From positions 78,602,766 through 78,666,765 of the forward strand of contig NC_067472.1 in NCBI RefSeq assembly GCF_947179515.1: 64,000 bases of DNA, in the 5' to 3' direction. The DNA is from Apodemus sylvaticus (Eukaryota; Chordata; Mammalia; Rodentia; Muridae). The translations under genes and the position numbers were made by a program. The notes below the pieces were generated by a model. The model saw only the letters and a list, made by a program, of their open reading frames with translations, had not been told where the DNA came from and ran no database searches. Shown here in pieces: positions 43,565-54,325 of the stretch (its first letter is position 1; each line of letters begins with the position of its first letter).

Positions 43565-44190
43565 AATAATGATAAGTTTGCAATTATTATTACTTTGGCT
43601 ACAGGCCTGGGAATAGGGAAGCTTGAAACTTTGGGGAACGATTGTAATTCTTGATTCTTTGTGGGATGTGGTTATTCTTTTCAATTTGATTTGGCAATGA
43701 TTATACATTGTCTTTTTTTTTCTACCTGCTTTTGGAGCATCAATAAAAGACTGGGGCAAGGAAAAGGCGGGAGAGCGTGTGGAGAGCAAGAGAGGCGTGC
43801 GTGAGGTGAGAATGTGAGGCGTGCGTGAGGTGAGAGTGTGAGGTGTATATGGACAGTGTGTGTGCGAGTGAAAGCAGAACACACAGAGGTGTGCAGGAGT
43901 GTGGGAGTTTAAGAAAACCCAGGTGTGCAGGAGAATGCAGAGTATGTGCAGCCTCAAGCTGTGTGTGTGTGAGAGAGGGGAGGGGGGGAGAGAGAGAAAA
44001 CAGAGAATGAGAGAGGAGAGAAACTTTAAGCCTGAAAAATTTCCTGTCAGCTTGTACCCAAACAGTAGTCTGTGCATATTTATTGTGCGCCTTCCAGATA
44101 TCCCTGCTTCCAGCTGAGAACTCCGATCCTGTGTTGAGGCTGAACCCTGACAGCTGTGCACTGTGTCAGCAGAAAAACCCCTTAAATTAA
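43565..44190. other. possible LTR-like sequence with internal short tandem repeats
   Basis: 'catcaataaaagactgggg' at about 43,738 resembles an LTR polyadenylation signal. About two copies of a GAGGCGTGCGTGAGGTGAGA unit lie at 43,793-43,842, and a GA-rich run at 43,970-44,025. The family is not identified. Confidence 0.3.
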
Positions 44191-44304
44191 AATGCTGACA
44201 TTTGGGGTCTGTATGTTATAACAGTTAGTCTGCCCTGACATTCCAGCATCAGGAGGCCGGGCATGAACCCAGTTTGAGCTACATACATATCAAGACTCTT
44301 TTTT

Positions 44305-44456
44305 TTTCTTTTCTTTTTTTTTTTTTCAAGACAGGTTTTTCTGTGTAGCCCTGGCTGTCCTGGAACTCACTCTGTAGACCAGGCCGCAAACTCAGAAATC
44401 CACCTGCCTCTGCCTCCCAAGTGCTGGGATTACAGGCGTGCACCACCACCCAGCCT
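44305..44456 (-). repeat. SINE B1
   Basis: Antisense B1, missing about 10 bases after 'agaccaggc'. A T24 run follows. Confidence 0.88.
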
Positions 44457-44489
44457 GACTTTTTTTTTTTTTTTTTTTTTTTTTAATGT

Positions 44490-44645
44490 CTGGAAGCTGG
44501 GACCTGCCACATGTCACATGCTGCTTTAATTCCAACACTCTGAAAGCAGGGGCAGGTAGATTTTTGTGAACTTGAGTCCAGTCTGGTCTATAGAGTGAAT
44601 TCAAGAGTAGCTGGGGCTATATAGAGCAAGACCCTGTCTCAAAAT
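44490..44645 (+). repeat. SINE B1 (old)
   Basis: Sense, diverged: 'ctgctttaattccaacactc' and 'gagcaagaccctgtctc'. Confidence 0.7.
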
Positions 44646-44679
44646 AAACAATTTAATTAATTAAAAATTTGAAAGACCA

Positions 44680-44905
44680 AGGCTGGAGAGATGGCACAGG
44701 GGTTAACAGCACTGGCTATAATTCCAGAGGACCCAGTTAGATTCCAGGTTCCACATGACAGTTCATAACTAACTTCAGACCCAGGAGATCTGACACCTAC
44801 TTTGGCCTCTTTGGGTACCATGCACTCTGGCCTCTTTGGGTACCATGCATGTGGGTGGTACACAAATACCCATATACATATTTTTTATTTTAAAAATAAA
44901 TTTTT
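44680..44905 (+). repeat. SINE B3 with internal duplication
   Basis: Sense B3 starting 'aaggctggagagatggcac'. About 27 bases around 'ggcctctttgggtaccatgc' are repeated (about 44,804-44,830 and 44,831-44,852). Confidence 0.82.
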
Positions 44906-45314
44906 ACATTTTTTAAATGAGGAAGAGGAGGCAAAGGAAAGGGAGGGAGAAAAGGTATTTCTGTTTATAGCAATTTACTGCTGGCGTTTGGAGCGTTTGA
45001 CGATGTAACCTCCTTCCATTTTGTTCTCCTGTTGTTCTGCTGGGGTCAGGAAATGCTCTGCTTCTCTTCTTGTAGTAGAGAAGAGTAGGATACCTGATGA
45101 CTTGTAGAACCCAAGTCTGGGAGAATCTGCAGCACTTGTACACACTCTCTATTTAACCAGAATTCTGTGCTGTGAATGCTGGGAAATGTAGTTTAGTTGG
45201 GTGTCCAAGAAAAACCAAATAATCCCAACCACAGGGAGGGGACACCAAAATGAAAGGTTTGCTGTAGAGAGGAACTGCAGACACAGGAAGGAAAGCTTCA
45301 AAGGCGACACGGAG
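44906..45314. other. unassigned intergenic sequence
   Basis: Nothing recognised. Confidence 0.45.
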
Positions 45315-45460
45315 CCTAGTATGGCAGCACACCTGGCATCCCAGCACTTGGGAGGCTGAGGCAAGAAGATTGCCATAAGTTAGAGGGCGGCCTGGGCTAC
45401 GTAGTAAGTTCTAGGCTAGCCTGATCTACAGAACAAGATCCTGTCTGTAAAATCAAACCA
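45315..45460 (+). repeat. old B1-type SINE
   Basis: Sense: 'catcccagcacttgggaggc' and 'cctgggctacgtagtaag'. Confidence 0.7.
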
Positions 45461-45611
45461 AAACATAACAACAGGAGATCAGCCAGGAGAGAAAGATGGT
45501 GGCTGGGAGGACAGGAGACAGCGGTGTGAAGGGCGGGCAGTGGGAAGCACTTCCAGAATCCAAAGTCAGGGCACGCAAGGGGCTGGGGTGAAAGGGCCTG
45601 CAGTGAGGAAC

Positions 45612-45752
45612 TTTCTTTTCTTTTCTTGAGACAGGGTTTCTCAGTGTAGCCCTGGCTGTCCTGGAACTCACTCTGTAGACCAGGCTGGCCTCGAACTCAG
45701 AAATCCGATGCCTCTGCCTCCCAATGCTGGGATTGCAGGCTGCCCAGCTCAA
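45612..45752 (-). repeat. SINE B1
   Basis: Antisense B1 with small deletions near 'aatccgatgcctctg' and at its end. Confidence 0.88.
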
Positions 45753-45968
45753 TGAGGAGCTCTTACCTTTGCACCTCTGTGCCTGGTTTGCCTCGCCTTT
45801 CTCCCCAGGCACAGGAAGTGGGGGCGGGGTGCTGGAAGATGCCAGAAGCTTTGGTAATCATTCCTCAAAAGACTGTAGCAAGAATGGTTTCCAGTGAAGA
45901 AATGGAGACCCTGTTGGCCCTTGGCAGGAGCTTGTGTCTCAGGATGGTGAAAGCTGCCCAGGGTCACA
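45753..45968. other. unassigned sequence
   Basis: Nothing recognised. Confidence 0.4.
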
Positions 45969-46111
45969 CCCCCCCCATCTTCTTTCCTCCCTCTCTCCCT
46001 CTCTCCCTCCCTCCCCCCTTCCCTTTTTGATTTCTTTTTTTCTTTTTTCTTTTCTTTTCTTTCTTTCTTTCTTTTTTTTTTTTTGTTGTTTTTGTTTGTT
46101 TGTTTGTTTGT
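45969..46111. repeat. polypyrimidine tract
   Basis: About 140 bases of almost pure C/T running into the T-rich tail of the next B1. Confidence 0.9.
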
Positions 46112-46243
46112 TTTCGAGACAGGGTTTCTCTGTGTAGCCCTGGCTGTCCTGGAACTCACTCTGTAGACCAGGCTGGCCTTGAACTCAGAAATCTGCCTGC
46201 CTCTGCCTCCCAAGGGCTGGGCATGCGCCACCACTGCCCGGCT
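46112..46243 (-). repeat. SINE B1
   Basis: Antisense B1, missing a few bases at 'caagggctgggcatgcgcc'. Confidence 0.9.
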
Positions 46244-46276
46244 CCCTCTTTGATTTCTTTTAAAACATTTTTAGAA

Positions 46277-46336
46277 CTATGTATGTATGTATGTATGTAT
46301 GTATGTATGTATGTATGTATTTATGTATGTATGTAA
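46277..46336. repeat. (GTAT)n microsatellite
   Basis: About 14 tetramer copies with one interruption near the end. Confidence 0.95.
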
Positions 46337-46342
46337 TGTTTG

Positions 46343-46500
46343 ATGTTCTTCCAGAGGTCCTGAGTTCAATTTTCAAGCATCCACATGGTGGTTTACAACC
46401 AACTACAATAGGATCTGATGCCCTCTTCTGGTGTGCAGGCACACATGCAGATAAAGCACTCATATACATAAAATACATAAATATATCAGTCTTTATTTAA
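46343..46500 (+). repeat. SINE B2 (head missing)
   Basis: Sense B2 that starts at 'gttcttccagaggtcctgag' and runs to an A-rich tail. Confidence 0.88.
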
Positions 46501-46561
46501 TGTTGGACACATGTGGGAACCTTGATTGCATGTCTATGTGTGCATCGAATGTGTGTTTGGT

Positions 46562-46605
46562 GCCAGGGGAGGGCAGGGGAGGGCAGGGGAGGGATGGGGA
46601 GGGGT
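46562..46605. repeat. short G-rich tandem repeat
   Basis: Three to four copies of ggggagggca. Confidence 0.9.
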
Positions 46606-46744
46606 CACATTGCCAGAGCACAGAGCATGCAAGCTCTGTTCCTCCCCTCCTCTTCTTAAAATTTTAAAGATATGATTAAATCAAATTTTAAACATAAACA
46701 TAATGTTAAGACTTACTATTGCATACATATTTAATCATCGACTT

Positions 46745-46960
46745 TTTTTAGACTTATTTCATGTGTAATAAGTGTTTTGCCTGTGTGAGTGTATGTATGT
46801 GTATCACATGTGTGCCTTGGTTAGAGGTTAGGAGAAGGTGTCAGATCTCCTGGAACTGCAGTTGCAGACACTTGTGAGCCACCACGTGGAGCTGGGAACG
46901 GAGAGCTGGTCACGGCAAAAGCAGCAAGTGCTCTTAACAGCTGGGCCACCTCTCCAACCC
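46745..46960 (-). repeat. SINE B3
   Basis: Antisense B3 with 'ctggaactgcagttgcagac' and 'gggccacctctccaaccc'. Confidence 0.8.
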
Positions 46961-47039
46961 CTAACATATTTATTGTATCATTAAACATCTATGTATTTTA
47001 GCGAACTATCTATTAATAAGGAAAAAACACAAATTTCTT

Positions 47040-47640
47040 TCTGATGGCATAAATTTTTTGCAACCTATTTTTAATAAGGTTCAACCACCCAGCAGAGGCA
47101 GTGGAAGAAAAAAGTTATTAGGATGTGGGGGAAGTGGACCTGGTCAGCGATAGCTCTTTGGTGCAAGCTTGATCTTCTTAGCAGCCGTTCAGTCCAAATA
47201 GGGCTCAGAGCTGCAGACCAGGCCTCTAGGCAGCAGACACCAGACGCGAACCAGCAGCTACAGTCCAGTCCTTCGGCAAGCAGACACCAGGTAGCTGTAG
47301 TTCCCTCCTGAAGAAACAGCCAGGCTCACCAACCGGCCTAAAGCGAGGGTGTGGAAGCAGCAAGCTGTCACAGGCACCTCCTGCGCAGGTCTTGGGCGCG
47401 TTTCTCTCCATGGTGGCATTATCACAAGGTGAGCTCAGCAACACCAAGTAAGGCAAACCAATACATGTGAAGAAAATCGAGGTGGAGCAAACTGAATCAA
47501 TGTTCAGTGCTGTCTCCGACTGTCTGTGGGTTATATTTATATTCCTTCATCACAGGCCCTTCCACAAGTCGGCTGTATCCAAACATCCTCTCACCTGTGT
47601 CCGCTCCAGCAAAACATCATTTGACATAGCTAACTTTCCA
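47040..47640. other. possible ERV-derived sequence
   Basis: The text feels like a mid-repetitive rodent retroviral sequence (for example 'gtggagcaaactgaatcaatg'), but I cannot name or orient it. No reading frame is supported. Confidence 0.25.
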
Positions 47641-47699
47641 AAAACAAACAAACAAACAAAACCCTAGGAATTTCAAATTCCTCTTTTTGCCCAAATTTT

Positions 47700-47835
47700 T
47701 TTTGTTTTGAGATGTGGGGGGTGGGGGGCGTCTTCACTATGTAGACCAGGCTGACCTCCAACTCAGAGGTCCACCTGCCTGCCTCTGCTCTCTGGATATT
47801 GGGATTAAAGGTGTGTAGCACCATATCTGGCTCCT
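47700..47835 (-). repeat. SINE B1 (old)
   Basis: Antisense 'tatgtagaccaggctgacctc' and 'attgggattaaaggtgtgtag'. Confidence 0.75.
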
Positions 47836-47874
47836 AGACTTTTATTTTATTTTATTTTTTAAAAAAAATTAAAA

Positions 47875-48092
47875 GATGCTCCTTCTGCTTGCCTTGGGAT
47901 CAAGATGTAGAGCTCTCGGCTTCTCCTCCAGCACCGCGCCTGCCTGGGCACTGCCCTGCTCCCGCCCTGATGATAATGGACTGAACCTCCGAAACTGCAA
48001 GCCAGCCTCCATTAAATGTCGCCCTTTATAAGAGTTGCTTTGATCCTGGTGTCTCTTCACAGCAGAAGAAATCCTAACTAAGACACACTATA
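47875..48092 (+). repeat. rodent interspersed repeat related to 2.9-3.2 kb
   Basis: Carries 'gatgataatggactgaacc', 'ttataagagttgctttgatc' and 'gtgtctcttcacagcag' phrases of a dispersed rodent repeat. The URR1-like label is tentative. Confidence 0.5.
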
Positions 48093-48109
48093 ACTTTAGA
48101 GGACATACC

Positions 48110-48435
48110 TTATCAACAGGGCATGCTATTGCTAGCAGACAGCTGATCCCACTGGCCTGCTGCCAGGGACCTTACGGCTGCTTAATCACCACCTGCCACC
48201 ACGGGTGTGTCAGGTGTGAGCTGTGTATAAAAGGGCTCCCAGACACCCCAGATCTTTCTCTGCGCCTTCTCCAGTGGCTCTCTCTCTGCCCTCTCTGCCT
48301 TGTCTCCTGTTTCTTTCTCCTGTTCCCTCTCCTTGTCTGTCTGCCTGTCAGTCTGTCTGCCTCTCTCTCCTTCATGCTCTCCCCTCCCCAACAAACCTCT
48401 TATACTAGATCTGTTTTGTAGAGTAATTTCTCAGG
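48110..48435 (+). mobile_element. solo LTR-like element
   Basis: A strong TATA box 'gtgtataaaagggctccc' (about 48,224) is followed by a CT-rich leader and 'caacaaacctcttatac' (about 48,390) in the position of a polyadenylation signal. No viral genes. Borders are approximate. Confidence 0.5.
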
Positions 48436-48689
48436 GGTACCTTGGCATGAGTCCCCCAAAGGTACCCCATCATCCTCTCTCACATCTTTCCTGTCAGTTA
48501 TAGCAGGAAGGGTCCAGCACCGGATAAGGTGCATGTCTTTTCTCTCCCAGAAGTCTGCACAGCACCATCAGGCGTTCTGTAGGCTAGCCAACGGGGAGAA
48601 TGTTTACTGGTCAGTTCAAGGTTGTATGTTCTATGTCTGGAGTGGTCTTTTCAGCAATGGAGCCTGAAGGGTTTGTTCCCGGGTTTCAG

Positions 48690-48869
48690 CACCAATGAAG
48701 AGGGCATAAAAAGAGCGAGAGGGGTTTAGGGAATGTGGTGTGGCAGTGTGGGGGAAGGGGGTGCCTAGGTGGGCCCATGCCCAGGCACCTCTTCCCCCTG
48801 AGAGACCACACACACACACACACAGACGTGGTATAGAATAGAGTTTATTCAGGGCAGAGAATGGGAGTT

Positions 48870-48906
<37 letters not shown>

Positions 48907-49067
48907 AGTAGAGAGGTAGAGGAATGGAGGCCATGACCACGTGGAGAAAGGGGGGAGGGGAGGAGAGCCCAAGGGGCAGAGAGCTGAGAGTGCGATGAGA
49001 GAGAGGGATGAGAGAGGGAGGGAGAGGGAGAGAGGGAGAGAGGGAGAGAGGGAGAGGGAGGGAGAGG

Positions 49068-49118
<51 letters not shown>

Positions 49119-49310
49119 GGCAAATAGCCCCTTTTATAGTGGGCCAGGCCTATGGGGCGGGGCATACCTGGCTGTTGCCAGGTAAGTGTGGGGTGGAGCT
49201 TAGACAGGATGCTAACAGAGCCTTACCCTGTAGTTGCGGTGTTCAGCCAAGAGCAGTGGTAATAGTATGCTGCTTTGGGGGCCTCTGGAGCCTCCCTGAC
49301 CAATAACACA
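48690..49310 (-). mobile_element. solo LTR-like element with expanded purine tract
   Basis: On the minus strand 'ccactataaaaggggc' (about 49,135) lies upstream of 'gaataaactctattc' (about 48,848). The interval between them has expanded into (CT)n on that strand. A CA-rich U5-like end follows at 48,805-48,825. The element points away from Qprt and is about 0.8 kb upstream of its promoter. Confidence 0.5.
48873..49114. repeat. 240-bp purine-rich (GA/GGGA)n tract
   Basis: (GA)n runs at 48,873-48,900 and 49,073-49,114 flank GGGAGA-type repeats. Nearly every base on the + strand is a purine. Confidence 0.93.
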
Positions 49311-50129
49311 CAGGGAGGTGCCCCGCCCCCCGCTCCGTCTTCTGGGAAGCACTGTCCACCCACGCAGGGTGCTTCTGCTCTACTCCCTAATTAGAAAAAT
49401 ATTATATACTTAAAAAATAGCTTTTAGACCAGTGGATTTCTGTAATGCTTCTTCATATGTGCTTAGTGTGAGCTATCGCCCACCTCCACACACACCCTGG
49501 GTTGGAAGATGCTTTCCCTCGCTCCCGCTGCCCCAGGCTTGACCCTCCCCCCTTCCATCCTTCTCATTTTACTGACCCAGCCTTTAGGCATTCACCCTTG
49601 TGGTCCATCTCTAGCTTTCTGGCTCCCGCGTGTACTCCAGGTTAAACACACATAACCAAAGATTTAGAGCTAGGAGCCACAAATGATCCAGAACGTGCAA
49701 TGTTGTTCAGTCTTGCTACAAAGCCACTGATGCCACAGTCTCCGCTGTCACCCTTACGGCCTCATCCAAAACCCCTCCTCCAAATATCTATAAATGTGGG
49801 GGGTAAGTTTTCAACACATTGATTCTGGAGGAACACGTTCAGACTGTAGCTCTCAGGAAGAGTGGTGGGGATCGGGGGATATTTGTGGGGTTCCTGCGCT
49901 GTCCCTCAGAAAAGGTATTTGAGATAAAAAGAGACTGGGCCTCCCGTGGTTGTGCGCGCGGGCGCTTTAATCCTAGCACAGGTTGGGGGCACAGGCTGGT
50001 GGATCTACAGTGAAGCCTCTCTCTGGTGGGGGCGGGGAGAATGGAGCTGGGACTCGACTGCAGGTCTGGGACCCGCGATTTTCCCAGCGCACCACTAACA
50101 AGGCTTTCCGACCCTCATAGGAGAGAGAG
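49311..50129. other. sequence upstream of the Qprt promoter
   Basis: Mostly unassigned. A degraded sense B1-like trace is at 49,940-50,015 ('gcgctttaatcctagcac'). CpG density rises toward the right. Confidence 0.45.
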
Positions 50130-50450
50130 AGCGAGGTCGGGCATTCATAGCCCTGCACTCGGAGGGGGCTTCAGGAAATGGGAGGCTGGAGATGGGAGAG
50201 AGCAGAGCCTCTCGGGCGCCAGAGGGTCGGAGTTTCTAAATCTCACTGTTGAGCACTTCCCACTGATTCTAGGACTCACAATGGGGCTCGGCGAGGGTCC
50301 GAGGAGGTGTACCCGGAGGGCTCTGGGAAGGACTCTCCCAGCTCGGCCCCTCCCTCCCCTCGCTCTGGCAGCCCCACCCCCAGCCTCAGCTTCTGGGAAC
50401 ATTCGACCTGAATCGTGGTGGACTCACTGACCTGCTGACTACAAGTCACC
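50130..50450 (+). promoter_or_regulatory. Qprt: Qprt promoter and 5' untranslated region (predicted)
   Basis: A CpG-enriched stretch (for example 'tctcgggcgccagagggtcgg' and 'ctcggcgagggtccgagg') without a TATA box precedes the start codon. A C-rich CCCACCCCC motif lies at about 50,373. The transcription start cannot be placed exactly, so promoter and leader are given together. Confidence 0.5.
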
Positions 50451-50463
50451 ATGGACCCTGAAG
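50451..50463 (+). CDS. Qprt: quinolinate phosphoribosyltransferase, exon 1 (first 13 coding bases)
   Basis: Qprt converts quinolinate and PRPP to nicotinate mononucleotide in de novo NAD synthesis in the cytosol. Here ATG GAC CCT GAA G encodes Met-Asp-Pro-Glu and the first base of a Gly codon, and is followed by a GT donor. Human QPRT begins MDAEG, and its first exon likewise carries only the start of the frame, so the match is short but specific. Start context is good (CACC before ATG, G at +4). Position and strand agree with the known SPN-QPRT order. The donor 'aag|gtgacc' is weaker than consensus. The remaining exons, with the catalytic residues, were not found and should lie beyond the right end. 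Identification rests on 13 bases plus synteny and the CpG-rich promoter. Confidence 0.6.
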
Positions 50464-51189
50464 GTGACCTAAGACTCTGCTTTGTGCTCCCGTTTTCCAC
50501 GTCCCCTACTGCCCTGCGCCTATTCCAGCCATCTGCCTCCTCTCTCTTCTCTAAAGACCCCCCCCCCTCTGGCCTCTCTTGGATCTAGTTCCCATCCCCG
50601 CTTCTCTCTGACTTGGTCGAACTTCCCAAAGTTCTCCTCTTGCTTCACAGTTCATCCTGTGTTGATCCCTATGGAAGGGCAGACTCTCGGGAACAGAATG
50701 GATGATGGGGTTCCTGTGCTGGGGTCAGATGGACTGGTGGTGGGAGTCTGGAAAGGGGAGCAGCCCTGGACTCTGCCCCTCGTTAGCAGCCAAGAGGAGA
50801 AGAGGCAAAGTTCGGGCTCATCCCTGTAGAGTGGGGGAGGGGATGAAGTCGGAGCCTGTGCTCAGGCCCCAGAGTCTGGCTTGGGAGTCACAGCACCTGC
50901 TTGAGTTTAGAGTGCCCCAGGACGGGCTGTGGGACAATGATGGGCAGACCTCTACGTGCTCACAGCATCTTTTTCTAGCAGTCGCACTGGGGCTGGGGTG
51001 TCGCTTAGTGGTCGGTCCTTGCGTGCTCAGCATGCTTAAGACCTTCCACCCTAGTCCACCCTAGCAGGTACCTGCGCCGCTCTAATTTGACTCTTTTATG
51101 TTTCCCTTTCTTCCCCGAGGCCTCCTCCCCCATCTTCCACCTTTTCCTGCTGGTTTGCTTGCAACTCCTCCTCGGGCTTGCATGTGGAG
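50464..51189. other. 5' part of Qprt intron 1, repeat-free
   Basis: No SINE is seen in these 700 bases. It may contain promoter-proximal regulatory DNA. Confidence 0.4.
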
Positions 51190-51305
51190 TTCTGGCTAAA
51201 ATCCCCGGACTTACCTGTGCTGATCAGGCTGACCTCCAGCGCACAGAGGTTTGTCTGCCTCTGCCTGCCAAGGGCTGGGATCAAACCCGAGTGTTGTGCC
51301 TGGTT
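51190..51305 (-). repeat. SINE B1 (old)
   Basis: Antisense 'gatcaggctgacctccagc' and 'gtctgcctctgcctgccaag'. Confidence 0.65.
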
Positions 51306-51740
51306 TGCCTCTCCCTGTTAACATTAACCCTGACCTGGATTTGAGGCCAGGGGTCTTCACAGGTATGGGAACCCTGGGAAGTTACCCAGAAGGACCCTCG
51401 GTTTCAGCATCTGGAAGATGCTTTAGGGTGGCAGGGAAACTCAGCCACCCTTGCAGGTGTCCAGGCTGGCCCCTGTGGGGCTGAGTTCTCTACTGAGGAC
51501 TGTGGCATGGGTGCCCAACATGACTATGAAATTCTGTGAAATAGCCATGTAGTCCTTTTTCTGAGAAAGGGGGTTCAATAATGATGATTTTCATCCAGCT
51601 CAGGTTTCTGAATTTTTAAGTTTATCATTATTGTGTGTGAGTGTATGGTGGTGGTGGGGGTGTCACGTGTGTGTGTGTGGGGGGGTGTCACAGTGTGGAG
51701 GTCAGAGGACATCTTCTCACAGGCTGTTCTCTCCTTTCCA
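51306..51740. other. unassigned sequence with short (TG)n
   Basis: TG/GGGTGTCA-rich simple sequence at about 51,634-51,695; otherwise nothing recognised. Confidence 0.45.
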
Positions 51741-51888
51741 CCTTTGCTTTTTTTTTGTTTTGAGACAGGGTTTCTCTGTGTAGCCCTGGCTGTCCTGGAA
51801 CTCACTCTGTAGACCAGGCTGGCCTCGAACTCAGAAATCCACCTGCCTCTGCTGGGATTAATGGTGTGCGTCACCACTGCCCATCCTT
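51741..51888 (-). repeat. SINE B1 (short internal deletion)
   Basis: Antisense B1 in which 'cctgcctctg' joins directly to 'ctgggattaatgg'. Confidence 0.9.
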
Positions 51889-51949
51889 TCCAACTTTGTA
51901 TGTCTCTGGGGATGGAGTTCAGGTGCCTCCTGATTATTCCTTTAGTTTT

Positions 51950-52045
51950 GAGACAGGTCCTCACTGTGGAGCCCTATCTGGGCTGGAATACACAGCAATC
52001 CTCCTGCCTGTGCCTCCCGAGTGCTGAGATTAAAGGTGTGTGCCT
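51950..52045 (-). repeat. old B1-like monomer
   Basis: Antisense 'ttttgagacaggtcctcactg' and 'cctcccgagtgctgagattaaag'. Confidence 0.65.
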
Positions 52046-52049
52046 AGTT

Positions 52050-53695
52050 TTGTTTATTTTATTCTTTTTAATTTTATATTAGATATTTTCCTTATTTACA
52101 TTTCAAATGTTATCCTCTTTCCTGGTTTTTCCTCCAAAAACCCCCTATCCCATCTCCCTCCCTCTGCTCATCCACCCACCACCGATTCCTGATTCCTTGT
52201 CCTGGCATTTCCCTATACTGGGGCATAGAGCCTTCTCAGGACCAAGGGCCATCCTCTGGTACATCTGAGGCTGGAGCCATGGGTCCCTCCATGTGTTCTC
52301 TTTGGTTAGTGGTTTAGTCCCTGGGAGCTCTGGGGGTACTGGCTGGTTCGTGTTGTTGTTCCTCCTATGGGGCTGCAAGCTCCTTCAGCTCCTTCGGTCC
52401 TTTCTCTAGCTCCTCCATTGGGGACCCTGTGCTCAGTCCAATGGTTGGCTGAGAGCACCCGCCTCTATTTGTCAGGAACTGGCAGAGCCTCCCAGGAGAC
52501 GGCTATACCAGGCTCCTGTCAGCAAGTGCTTGATGGCATTCACAATAGTGTCAGGGTTTGGTGACTGATTATGGGCTGGATCCCCAGGTGGGGCAGTCTC
52601 TGGATGGTCTTTCCTTCAGTCTCTTCTCCACACTTTGTCTCTGTATCTCCTCCCATGGGTATTTTGTTCCCCCTTCTTTTTTTGTTTTTTTTTTTTTAGA
52701 GACAGGGTTTCTCTGTGTAGCCCTGGCTGTCCTGGAACTCACTCTGTAGACCAGGCTGGCCTCAAACTCAGAAATCCGCCTGCCTCTGCCTCCCTAGTGC
52801 TGGGATTAAAGGTGTGCACTATCACCGTCCGGCTTTGTTCCCCCTTCTAAGAAGGACCAAAGTATCCATACTTTGGTCTTCCTTCCTCTTGAGCTTCATT
52901 TGGTCTATGAATTGTATCTTGGGTATTCCAAACTTCTGGGCTAATATCCACTTATCAGTGAGTGCATACCTTGTGTGTTCTTTTGTGATTGGGTTATCTC
53001 ACTCAGGATGATATTTTCTAGTTCCATCCGTTTACCTAAGAATTTCATGAATTCGTTGTTTTTAATGGCTGAGTAGTATTCCATTGTGTAATATTACATT
53101 CCACATTTTATGTATCCATTCCTCTGTTGAGGTACATCTGGGTTGTTTCCAGCTTCTGGCTATTATAAATAAGGCTGTTATGAACATAATGGAGCATGTG
53201 TTCTTATTACATGTTGGAGCATCTGGGTATATGCAGTGGTATAGCAGGGTCCTCTGATAGTACTATGGCCAATTTTCTAAGGAACCGCCAAACTGATTTC
53301 CATAGTGGTTGTACCAGTTTGTAATCCCACCAGCAGTGGAGGAGTGTTCCTCTTTCTCCACATCCTCGCCAGCACCTGCTGTCACCTGAGTTTTTGATCA
53401 TAGCCATTCTGACTGGTGTGAGGTAGAATCTCAGGGTTGTTTTTATTTGCATTTCCCTGATGACTACGGATGTTGAACATTTCTTTAGGTGTTTCTCAGC
53501 CTTTCAGTATTCCTCAGTTGAGAATTCTTTGTTTAGCTCTGTGCCCCATTTTTTAATAGTGTTATTTGGTTCTCTGGAGTCTAACTTCTTGAGTTCTTTG
53601 TATATATTGGATATTAGCCCTCTATAGGCTGTAGGGTTGGTAAAGATCTTTTCCCAATTTGTTGGTTACTGTTTTGTTCTATTGACAGATATTTT
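52050..53695 (-). mobile_element. 5'-truncated LINE-1 (ORF2 C-terminus and 3' UTR)
   Basis: In antisense: 3' terminus 'ttacatttcaaatgttatcc' at the left, L1 3' UTR blocks to about 52,560, then the ORF2 end. On the minus strand 53,207-53,452 encodes GTLLHCWWDYKLVQPLWKSV and neighbouring residues typical of the L1 ORF2 C-terminus. The frame is broken elsewhere and the reverse transcriptase and endonuclease domains are absent, so it cannot move on its own. A younger B1 (52,677-52,836) has inserted into it. Confidence 0.92.
52677..52836 (-). repeat. SINE B1 nested in the L1
   Basis: Antisense B1; the L1 phrase 'tttgttcccccttct' occurs on both sides (about 52,664 and 52,834) as target-site duplication. 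Confidence 0.93.
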
Positions 53696-53699
53696 TAAG

Positions 53700-53905
53700 G
53701 CAGAGTACTTTTTTAATATTTTAAATTCTGCGTGTGCATGACAGGCAGTATATGCACATGTGTGGGGTTGCCAGAAGCCATAGGCATTGGATCTCCCTAC
53801 AGTTCCAGGCAGTTGTGAGCCATCTGATGTGGGTGCTAGGAACAGAGCTGGGATCCTCTGCAGGAGCAGTGTGGACTTGACCTCCGAGCACCTCTCGGCC
53901 TCACT
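53700..53905 (-). repeat. SINE B3
   Basis: Antisense 'cctacagttccaggcagttg' and 'cctccgagcacctctcggcc'. Confidence 0.78.
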
Positions 53906-54059
53906 CATGCAGGGCCATATCTCCTCCAGGGTCTTGATTCACAGCCCAAATGGCTTGCAACTCATTATGTAGCTCAGAATGACCTTGAGCTTTCGAGCCT
54001 CAGCCTCCCAAGTGCTGACATTACTGGTGTGTGATCCTCCACAGGTTCCAGATCCAAAT

Positions 54060-54060
<1 letters not shown>
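53906..54060 (-). repeat. old B1-like monomer
   Basis: Antisense 'cattatgtagctcagaatgacc' and 'cctcccaagtgctgacattac'. Confidence 0.6.

Positions 54061-54121
<61 letters not shown>
54061..54121. repeat. (CT)n microsatellite
   Basis: About 30 CT copies, at the tail of the adjoining B2. Confidence 0.95.
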
Positions 54122-54124
<3 letters not shown>

Positions 54125-54298
54125 ATTTATTTATTTATTTTATGTGAGTACACTGTTGCTGTCTTCAGACACACCAGAAGAAGGCATCAGATCCCATTAC
54201 AGATGGTTGTGAGCCCCCAAGTGGTTGCTGTGATTTGAACTCAGGACCTCTGGAAGAGCAATCAGTGCTCTTAACGCAGAGCCATCTCTCCAGCCCCT
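54122..54298 (-). repeat. SINE B2
   Basis: Complete antisense B2 with minor changes. Confidence 0.92.
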
Positions 54299-54325
54299 GA
54301 TCCAACTTCTTTTTTTTTTAAATTT

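Noticed and set aside
50026..50430. 134-codon frame over the Qprt promoter
   Set aside because: It is in a different frame from the Qprt start, ends before the ATG and reflects the GC-rich, stop-poor composition.
53207..53452. Functional reverse-transcriptase gene
   Set aside because: Only the extreme C-terminus of L1 ORF2 is open. The catalytic domains are absent and the element is 5'-truncated and interrupted by a B1.
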